Source: Rhodocytophaga aerolata (lineage in GTDB: Bacteria > Bacteroidota > Bacteroidia > Cytophagales > 172606-1). From it: DNA of 64,000 nucleotides. The first letter of the stretch is position 1. The number at the start of each line of letters is the position of its first letter. The stretch spans positions 1 to 64,000 of the forward strand of contig NZ_JAUKPO010000007.1 of NCBI RefSeq assembly GCF_030503435.1, in the 5' to 3' direction. Under the pieces are notes generated by a model, which made no database searches, was not told the origin of the DNA, and was given only the letters and a program-made list of their open reading frames with translations. Shown here piece by piece: positions 54,348-61,926 of the stretch. A program made the translations under genes and the position numbers.

Positions 54348-56723
54348 ATGTTCAGAAACTATTTAACTATTGCGTTTAGAAGCATCCTACACCAGAAAGC
54401 ATACAACCTGCTGAACCTTGCCGGATTGGCCATTGGCATTACCTGCGGCCTTATAATGGCTTTGCATGTACAGGAGGAATTGAGTTATGAAAAGGACTTT
54501 CCCGGATATGATAACATTTACCGGGTGCATGTAAAAGAGTGGGCAAAAAGTAGCCCTGTTTTAGCTGAAGAGATTGAAAAGTTTATGCCGGAAATTGAAG
54601 CCATTGGCCGCTTTGCTTATGCAGGGACACCAATAGTAGGTTACCAAAAAAACAACGCTGCTGAGAGCACTGGCTATTATGCCGATGCAGAGGTGCTGAA
54701 AGTTTTTGGCTTGAAGCTACTGCAAGGCAAATCTGACCAGTTGCTGACGGTACCTAATACCATAGTACTTACGCAACGTATGGCCCAGCGGTATTTTGGT
54801 AAGAAAGATCCGGTTGGCGAAGTACTGAACTTTGATAATAGTACTGAGTATACAGTAGTAGGCGTAATGGAAGATTTACCTAAAAATTCCCACCTAAAGT
54901 TTGACTTCCTGGTTTCCATGCCTACTTTTTATAAGCAACTGCCACCAGACTTATTGACTAACCGTGGTTGGATGGTGATGTATACCTATGCAAAGTTTGC
55001 CTCTGCCAGCCAGAAAACGAAAGCGCAGGAAAAGATGCCTGCTTTTATCGGGCATCACTACGCAGACTGGGACAATAAAGAGCAGATGATTGCCGAAGGA
55101 GCCCTGGCATTTCAGCCAGTAACAGATATTCACCTAAAATCGAATCTGGAGCAGGAAATGGGAGCTAATAGCAGTATTGCCTACATCTATATATTAGTGG
55201 CTGTGCAGATACTGGTACTGGTAATTGCCTGCGTCAACTTTATGAATTTGTTTACTACACAAACTATTAAACGCCTGAAGGAAGTAGGTATGCGAAAAAT
55301 ACTAGGAGCCAATAAAAGCCAATTGGTATTGCAATTCCTGACAGAAGCTTTCATTTTGGCTCTCTCATCTGTGGTACTTGCCATTGTGTTGTATCAGTTT
55401 GCGCTTCCAGTATACAATAGCATTACAAGTAAAAATTTAACTTGGGACGTACTTTTTACCGCAGATAATATTTTGCTGCTTATCAGTATCATGCTGTTTG
55501 TGTGGCTGTTTTCAGGGCTTTACCCAGCATTGTTTATTTCAGGCATTGAGCCGGTAAGTTCACTGAAAGCTACCAAAACTCCGCGTTCTTTTCCGGTAGT
55601 TATCCGCAAAAGCCTGGTTGTATTTCAGTTTGCCGTTTCTCTGTTTCTGATTACTGGTACCATCTTTATTTCCCAGCAAATGCATCTCTTGCGGAACAAA
55701 GAAATGGGTTTCGACAAAAACCAGGTGGTGTATATAAAGTTGTATGGAGACTTATATAAAAGCATGGTGGAAAAGCCCCAAACTTTTAAAAGTGAGTTTT
55801 TACGTAACCCTAATGTGCTCACCGTAGCTACAACTTCCAATTACATAGGCGACGATTTGAGTGTAGAGGGTATTACTCCACAAGGCACCAATGGGCAAGA
55901 ATTTCCGTCGGTACGGGTTATGCGGACAGATGGTAATTATTTGAAGACGCTAAGTATTCCGGTGATAGCTGGCCGCGATTTCTCCACAGACTTCAATGAT
56001 TCTGCTTCCGTAATTATTAACGAACAAGCTGTGAAAGATTTGCGGCTGGAAAATCCTATAGGAACAGTTTTACAAGGCCTGGTGGGTAACAGAACAGCGA
56101 AAGTAATTGGAGTAGCAAAAGATTTTCATTTTACCTCCCTGCACAACACCATTGAACCCTTAATTATAGAGTACCGGCCAGAGTTTACTGGTAGCTTGGT
56201 TGTCAAAATGCAGGCTGGTAAAACCAAAGAAACCTTAGCGTACTTGAGAAAGGCAACACAAACCATTGCTCCCGGCAGTCTATTTGTCTACAACTTTCTG
56301 GATGAAAAGCTAAATGAGCTGTATAAAACAGAAGATAGCTTAAGCACTATTTTGCAGATATTTTCGGTACTGGCCATCATTATTGCTTGCCTGGGATTAT
56401 TTGGCTTAGCGGCTCATTCCATAGAAACACGCACGAAAGAAATAGGCATCCGCAAAGTATTAGGGGCAACGGTAACATGTATTGTCGCTTTATTTTCCAA
56501 AGACTTTATTAAACTGATAGGAATAGGATTTATTATTGCCATACCCCTTACCTTGTATGCTATACAACAGTGGCTACAGAACTTTGCTTACCAAATTGAT
56601 ATACAATGGTGGGTATTTGCCCTTTCTGGTTTACTAGTGTTAGTAATTGCTTTGCTCACCATCAGCTTTCAATCCATTAAAGCTGCCTTAGCCAATCCTA
56701 TAAAGTCATTACGAAATGAGTAA
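54348..56723 (+). CDS. FtsX/MacB-like permease P14
   Basis: 791 residues, after a 222-bp gap without a twin dyad or a clear promoter. The first periplasmic domain is short after TM1 (HVKEWAKSSPVLAEEIEKFMPEIEAIG), with IVLTQRMAQRYFGKKDPVGEVL and VVGVMEDLPKNSHLKFD. Coupling loops are KEVGMRKILGAN and KEIGIRKVLGAT. TM6 ends GLAAHSIETRTKE, His-Ser-Ile replacing the common SFTAEQ. Second periplasmic domain: GRDFSTDFNDS and KDFHFTSLHNTIEP. The first half ends SGIEPVSSLKA; the protein ends NPIKSLRNE. It is the last gene before the twin dyad of P15. Confidence 0.9.
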   Translation: MFRNYLTIAFRSILHQKAYNLLNLAGLAIGITCGLIMALHVQEELSYEKDFPGYDNIYRVHVKEWAKSSPVLAEEIEKFMPEIEAIGRFAYAGTPIVGYQKNNAAESTGYYADAEVLKVFGLKLLQGKSDQLLTVPNTIVLTQRMAQRYFGKKDPVGEVLNFDNSTEYTVVGVMEDLPKNSHLKFDFLVSMPTFYKQLPPDLLTNRGWMVMYTYAKFASASQKTKAQEKMPAFIGHHYADWDNKEQMIAEGALAFQPVTDIHLKSNLEQEMGANSSIAYIYILVAVQILVLVIACVNFMNLFTTQTIKRLKEVGMRKILGANKSQLVLQFLTEAFILALSSVVLAIVLYQFALPVYNSITSKNLTWDVLFTADNILLLISIMLFVWLFSGLYPALFISGIEPVSSLKATKTPRSFPVVIRKSLVVFQFAVSLFLITGTIFISQQMHLLRNKEMGFDKNQVVYIKLYGDLYKSMVEKPQTFKSEFLRNPNVLTVATTSNYIGDDLSVEGITPQGTNGQEFPSVRVMRTDGNYLKTLSIPVIAGRDFSTDFNDSASVIINEQAVKDLRLENPIGTVLQGLVGNRTAKVIGVAKDFHFTSLHNTIEPLIIEYRPEFTGSLVVKMQAGKTKETLAYLRKATQTIAPGSLFVYNFLDEKLNELYKTEDSLSTILQIFSVLAIIIACLGLFGLAAHSIETRTKEIGIRKVLGATVTCIVALFSKDFIKLIGIGFIIAIPLTLYAIQQWLQNFAYQIDIQWWVFALSGLLVLVIALLTISFQSIKAALANPIKSLRNE

Positions 56724-56760
56724 ACTAACTTTGTTCATTCTTTAATATGGGTTAAACAAA

Positions 56761-56797
56761 TGTCCGGACTGGTACAAATACTGTACGTTTCCGGACA
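56761..56797. promoter_or_regulatory. twin-dyad operator upstream of P15
   Basis: TGTCCG-GACT-GGTACA (56761-56776), a 5-bp spacer, then TGTACG-TTTC-CGGACA (56782-56797). Starts are 21 bp apart; the element ends 115 bp before the P15 ATG. A possible -7 box TATACTTG lies at 56814-56821. Confidence 0.7.
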
Positions 56798-56912
56798 TAT
56801 TTATTGCTGCCTATATACTTGTAAGTATCCAAGTTATTTATTATGAGCTATTTATATATTAGGCTGACTTATTGCTCTTTGCTTCCCAACGTTCACTTAT
56901 TGTTTTATAGTT

Positions 56913-59357
56913 ATGCTCAAAAGCTACTTTGTAACTGCATACCGGTACTTAACCAGGCAGCCAGGCTATAGTCTGCTCAACATTACCGGACTTACGTTCG
57001 GGATGATTTGTTTTTTGCTTATTGCATTGTACGTAGTGGATGAACTAAGTTTTGACGCCTTTCACTCCGATGCGGACCGGATATACCGGGTAATAGAAAC
57101 AAAAACCTCAGGCGATGGCAAGCAGACTAAAACAGGTACGGTGGCCTATAATATATCGGCGCAAGGAGAGAAAAATTTCCCTCAGATTGTGGCCAGCACC
57201 CGGGCGTTCGGAATGGGCCGAGCCAATATGCTAAACCCAGCCAATGACCATGTGTTTTATGACGACTTCTGGATGGGTGACAACAATTTTCTGCAAGTAT
57301 TTGATTTTCCGCTGCTGGAAGGAGACCGGGCTACTGCCTTACAAGAACCCTACTCGGTAGTGATTACGGCTGAAATTGCGAAAAAATTGTTTGGTAATAA
57401 GTCAGCCATGGGAGGGCTCATACAAACGGAACGCTTTCCTACACCCTTTAAAGTAACAGGCGTGTTAAAAGAAATTCCGTCTAATTCGCATCTGCAATTG
57501 CGCCTGCTGTTTTCCGAAGCCACCATGCATTCCAACACGGAGTATGCCCAGTTCATTGCCAGTGACTGGACTGGTAATGGGTTTTTCACCTATATCAAAA
57601 CAACAGAAGAGGCATCTATACCCAGCCTCACTGCCAACCTGAATAAGTTGGTTACATCCAATCGTACAGCGGAAAATGCAAACGGGAGAACCCTTACCTT
57701 GCAGCCACTCAAGGACATCCATTTCTATTCGGCAGATATTGAGAATACGCTAGGCAGAGCCGGAGATATTTTCTATGTCTATGTATTTTCCATTATCGGC
57801 GTATTTGTGCTGTTTATTGCCAGCATCAATTATATGAACCTGGCAACTGCCCGTTCGGCCGGTAGAGCAAAAGAAGTAGGAATCCGCAAGGTAGTAGGTG
57901 CTCAGCGAGGCAGTTTGATAGGCCAGTTCCTGACAGAGTCCTTATTGATTGCATTTATCTCCCTGATTTTTGCAGCGCTGGTGGTGCAATTTATATTGCC
58001 TGCCTTCAATGAATTTACAGAGAAAAAACTTGCGTTAAATTTTGCTACAGACGTGCGAATCTGGCTGGGCGTATTTGGCGCTACCTTGCTCATAGGCCTT
58101 ATTTCCGGAAGTTATCCGGCCTTCTTTCTTTCCAGATACCGGCCTTATGAAGTGCTGAAAGGAAAGGTAGTAAATGAACGGGGCAATTTGAGTTTGCGCA
58201 GAGTATTGGTGGTAGGCCAGTTTACCCTCTCTATCACCATGATTATTGCCACTTTCCTGGTGTATGCCCAATTGCAATATGTGCGGCACAAGAACCTGGG
58301 GTTTGATAAAGAAAAGTTAGTGATCGTAGATATTAACAGTGGCAAAGTGAGGCAAAGTGCTCAAACCATTAAAGCAGAATATGCAAAGCTGGCACATGTA
58401 AAAGAAGTTTCTGTTACCTCGCGTGTACCCGGTGAATGGAAAAACCTGATGCAGGTGAAAGTAAAAAAAGAGGGAATCACCTCAGCAGAGGGCATGGATA
58501 GTTATTTTTTGGGAGTAGATGAGAATTTTATCCAAACCTATGAGATTGATCTGGTGCAAGGTAGAAACTTCAGTACAGCTGCTCCGGCAGATTCAACAGC
58601 TATTATATTGAATGAAACAGCAGCCAAGGCACTTGGCATACAGGAAGCTTCCGAACAACTCATAGAAATTCCGGCTATTAACAATGCAGGCAGCCCATCT
58701 CCTTTAGACCAACCTTTGAAAGTACGGGTAATTGGAATTGCTAAAGATTTTCATTTTCAATCGCTGCACCAGACGATTGCACCCATGATTCTGGCAAATG
58801 CTAAAAATCCTATCCAGTATATTGACTATTTTACCGTACGCCTTTCCGGAGCAGACCTTGCCAGTACCATTAGCCAGATGGAAGCTGTGTTACAGACTAT
58901 TGATCCTTCCCATTTGTTCGAATATCATTTCCTCGACGAGCAACTGGATTTGTTTTATCAGGAAGATGTAAAGCGGGAAAAAATCTTTATTGCTTCTTCG
59001 GCAGCTACTATTTTTATTGCTTGCCTGGGCTTATTTGGTTTAGCGGCCTTCACGGCTCAGCAACGCACCAAGGAAATAGGTATCCGTAAAGTACTGGGAG
59101 CCTCGGTAGGGAATATTGTCACCTTGTTGTCTAAAGATTTTCTGACACTGGTAGCCATTGCCTTTATCCTGTCCATCCCTATTGCCTGGCTGGCGATGCA
59201 TGGCTGGTTACAGAATTTTGCCTACCGGATTTCTATCAGTCCCTGGCTGTTTATATTGGCTGGTGTATTAGCCATATCGGTTGCCTTGCTTACCGTGAGT
59301 TTCCAGGCTATTAAAGCCGCCCTGGCCGATCCGGTGAAAAGCTTACGAAACGAGTAA
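56913..59357 (+). CDS. FtsX/MacB-like permease P15
   Basis: 814 residues, head of module 4. The N-terminus is atypical (MLKSYFVTAYRYLTRQPGYSLLNITGLTFG instead of MLKNYLTIAxRNL). First periplasmic domain: VVITAEIAKKLFGNKSAMGGLI and VTGVLKEIPSNSHLQLR. Coupling loops are KEVGIRKVVGAQ and KEIGIRKVLGAS. Second periplasmic domain: GRNFSTAAPAD and KDFHFQSLHQTIAP, with a short insert (EIPAINNAGSPSPLDQP) just before the signature. The first half ends SRYRPYEVLKG; the tail is DPVKSLRNE. P16 follows after 65 bp, sharing the same Asp-type tail. Confidence 0.9.
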   Translation: MLKSYFVTAYRYLTRQPGYSLLNITGLTFGMICFLLIALYVVDELSFDAFHSDADRIYRVIETKTSGDGKQTKTGTVAYNISAQGEKNFPQIVASTRAFGMGRANMLNPANDHVFYDDFWMGDNNFLQVFDFPLLEGDRATALQEPYSVVITAEIAKKLFGNKSAMGGLIQTERFPTPFKVTGVLKEIPSNSHLQLRLLFSEATMHSNTEYAQFIASDWTGNGFFTYIKTTEEASIPSLTANLNKLVTSNRTAENANGRTLTLQPLKDIHFYSADIENTLGRAGDIFYVYVFSIIGVFVLFIASINYMNLATARSAGRAKEVGIRKVVGAQRGSLIGQFLTESLLIAFISLIFAALVVQFILPAFNEFTEKKLALNFATDVRIWLGVFGATLLIGLISGSYPAFFLSRYRPYEVLKGKVVNERGNLSLRRVLVVGQFTLSITMIIATFLVYAQLQYVRHKNLGFDKEKLVIVDINSGKVRQSAQTIKAEYAKLAHVKEVSVTSRVPGEWKNLMQVKVKKEGITSAEGMDSYFLGVDENFIQTYEIDLVQGRNFSTAAPADSTAIILNETAAKALGIQEASEQLIEIPAINNAGSPSPLDQPLKVRVIGIAKDFHFQSLHQTIAPMILANAKNPIQYIDYFTVRLSGADLASTISQMEAVLQTIDPSHLFEYHFLDEQLDLFYQEDVKREKIFIASSAATIFIACLGLFGLAAFTAQQRTKEIGIRKVLGASVGNIVTLLSKDFLTLVAIAFILSIPIAWLAMHGWLQNFAYRISISPWLFILAGVLAISVALLTVSFQAIKAALADPVKSLRNE

Positions 59358-59422
59358 GGATTCTAATTATTGATAAATGAACTTAGAGTAATGCTGATTA
59401 CTCATTAGGTATTAGATAAAGT

Positions 59423-61849
59423 ATGCTAAAAAACTATCTTACAGTCGCCCTACGTCACCTATGGAAAAACCGTATGTATTCGCTGCTAACCACTATTGGC
59501 TTGTCTGTAGGAATAGTGTATCTGTTATTGGCAGTACTTTATGCACAAGATGAATGGAGCTATGACCAGTTTCATGAAAAAAATCCGCATCTGTACCGTA
59601 TCACGACGGCAATGGTAGAACATCGGGGCGATAAGCCTCAGGTTACCGGCGGCACCGGGCAGGTACAAGGCCCGGCTTTTAAAGCGCAGGTGCCCGAAAT
59701 AGAGGAATATGTACGGGTAATGGGAGGCGACATTTTTGCGGATGTAAAGGGCAACAATAAAATCCTGAAATTGCAAACATTGTATGTAGATGATTCCTTT
59801 TTTAATGTATTTACCTTCAAACTTGTACATGGCAATCCTAAAACTGTATTGCAGGAAGTAAATGCAGTCGTGGTCACCGAACAAACGGCTCAACGGTTCT
59901 TTAACCGGACTGATGTAGTAGGTGAATTTTTGTATATGGATGCAGACCCCTCGGTAAAGAGAATTGGCAAGCCGCTGATTATTTCCGGTGTGGTACAAAA
60001 CCCTCCTAAAAATTCATCTATTCAGTTTGATTTATTGCATCCTTTTCGCTTCATGCAGGTGTCTTTTGATGATACTAACTGGCTCAATGCCTATTTAGGA
60101 ACATTTGTTGTTCTGCGTCCGGATGCCGATTTGCAAACAGTCACCCAAAAATTTAACCGTATTTATGAGCTGGAAGCAAAAGAACAACTTACCCAACGGC
60201 TAAGCGAGCAAGCCCTTAATCCCAGAATCAGTTATGGATTGCAGCGTATCACCGATATTCACCTAAAGCCATTATACCAAACTACCGGCAACCGGGAGGG
60301 AGGAATTGTACAGGGCAGTAGTCCGGTTTATGCCTATTTGTTTCTGGGTATTGCTTCATTTATTTTACTGATGGCAAGTATTAACTTTATAAATATCAGC
60401 CTTGCCGGTTCCCTCAAACGGGCCAAAGAGGTAGGCATCCGCAAAGTTACTGGTAGCAGTCAGGCTCAGATTATAGGTCAGTTTCTCATCGAATCATTTT
60501 TTCTGTGTCTGATAGCCTTTAGTCTGGCATGTATATGGTTACAAATAATGCTACCCGTTTTTAATGAATTATCCGGCAAACAGATCACCTTAGGAAAAGC
60601 ATGGAACCTTGAATTAGCTGGTTATTTTGCTTGTATACTTCTTGTCAATTGTTTATTAACAGGGCTGTATCCATCTTATGTAGTATCTGGCTTTAAACCA
60701 ATAGAAGCCCTATATAATAAACAAAAGCTGGGTGGACGGAGCTCATTCGGCCGCGGCTTGGTAGTGTTCCAGTTCATTTTATCCGTTACCATGGTTATTG
60801 TCTCTTTCGTATTTTACAGGCAAATGGACTATATCCGTACCAAAGATCTGGGTTATAATCCGCATCAGGTCATCCGTACACACATCAATGGCAACCGGGA
60901 TTACAAGGCTATTCAACAATTTTTAAAAAATGAGGTATCCCGTGAGTCATCTATTACAGGTATCTCATTTGGCCAGGAATATGGCAGCCAGCTGACAGAT
61001 ACGAAAGTTGGCCACCAGGCACTCCTTAGCAGCTATCAGGCCATTGATGAAGCATACATCCCACTGTTAGGTATTAAAATTAAAGAAGGACGAAACTTCT
61101 CGAAGGATTTTCCAAGAGATAAACTGGAGAGTGCTATTGTTAATGAAGCCTTTGTACGGGCAACCGGATTAAAAAATCCTATCGGCGTAACTATTACCAG
61201 TGACCAGGTAGACAAACGAAACCTGACTATTATTGGTGTGGTGAAAGATTTTCATTTCGGCTCCTTGCGGGATCGGATTCAGCCTAGAGTATTATTTATG
61301 ACACCTGGTGAAAGGGGCGGCATCTGGCTTAAAGTGGAGAAAAGCCGTCAACCAGAAGCCATCCAGGCTTTGGAAAAGATTTACCGGAAAGCCATGCCCG
61401 ATGCATCCTACGAATATGGCTTTCTGGATGAATTGAATGCCCGCGAATACGAGCAGGAACAACGCTGGCAAAAGATAATAGGTTTTACTACCGGCGTTTC
61501 TATTGTTATTTGTTGCCTAGGGCTATTTGGGTTAATACACCTGGCGGCGCAACAGCTTACCAAAGAAATAGGTATCCGCAAAGTGTTAGGAGCCTCAGTC
61601 AGCCAGATTGCTACGCTGCTTTCCAAAGAATTTCTCCGGCTGGTACTGCTGGCGTTTGTCATTGCTATACCCATCTCCTGGTATGTCATGAATCAGTGGC
61701 TGCAAGACTTCGCTTACCGGATTGAAATTAGTTGGTGGGTTTTTGCCCTGTCTGGTGTGTTGGCTTTTACTATTGCCCTACTAACGGTGAGCTTCCAGGC
61801 TATTAAAGCCGCCCTGGCCGATCCGGTGAAAAGCTTACGCAATGAATAA
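59423..61849 (+). CDS. FtsX/MacB-like permease P16
   Basis: 808 residues, second of module 4. The start region MLKNYLTVALRHLWKNRMYSLLTTIGLSVG is family-like. First periplasmic domain: VVVTEQTAQRFFNRTDVVGEFL, with Asn replacing the usual Gly of YFG, then ISGVVQNPPKNSSIQFD. Coupling loop 1 is KEVGIRKVTGSS. Loop 2 is KEIGIRKVLGAS, preceded by QQLT instead of QRT. TM6 has LFGLIHLAAQQ. Second periplasmic domain: GRNFSKDFPRD and KDFHFGSLRDRIQP. The first half ends SGFKPIEALYN; the tail is DPVKSLRNE. It lies 65 bp after P15 and 77 bp before P17, so the three probably share one transcript. Confidence 0.9.
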   Translation: MLKNYLTVALRHLWKNRMYSLLTTIGLSVGIVYLLLAVLYAQDEWSYDQFHEKNPHLYRITTAMVEHRGDKPQVTGGTGQVQGPAFKAQVPEIEEYVRVMGGDIFADVKGNNKILKLQTLYVDDSFFNVFTFKLVHGNPKTVLQEVNAVVVTEQTAQRFFNRTDVVGEFLYMDADPSVKRIGKPLIISGVVQNPPKNSSIQFDLLHPFRFMQVSFDDTNWLNAYLGTFVVLRPDADLQTVTQKFNRIYELEAKEQLTQRLSEQALNPRISYGLQRITDIHLKPLYQTTGNREGGIVQGSSPVYAYLFLGIASFILLMASINFINISLAGSLKRAKEVGIRKVTGSSQAQIIGQFLIESFFLCLIAFSLACIWLQIMLPVFNELSGKQITLGKAWNLELAGYFACILLVNCLLTGLYPSYVVSGFKPIEALYNKQKLGGRSSFGRGLVVFQFILSVTMVIVSFVFYRQMDYIRTKDLGYNPHQVIRTHINGNRDYKAIQQFLKNEVSRESSITGISFGQEYGSQLTDTKVGHQALLSSYQAIDEAYIPLLGIKIKEGRNFSKDFPRDKLESAIVNEAFVRATGLKNPIGVTITSDQVDKRNLTIIGVVKDFHFGSLRDRIQPRVLFMTPGERGGIWLKVEKSRQPEAIQALEKIYRKAMPDASYEYGFLDELNAREYEQEQRWQKIIGFTTGVSIVICCLGLFGLIHLAAQQLTKEIGIRKVLGASVSQIATLLSKEFLRLVLLAFVIAIPISWYVMNQWLQDFAYRIEISWWVFALSGVLAFTIALLTVSFQAIKAALADPVKSLRNE

Positions 61850-61926
61850 GGATTACTGAGGAATAACTACTAAAGTATATACTACGCTAAGTAAGGATAC
61901 CAAATCAGTCAATAACCATTACAGAT

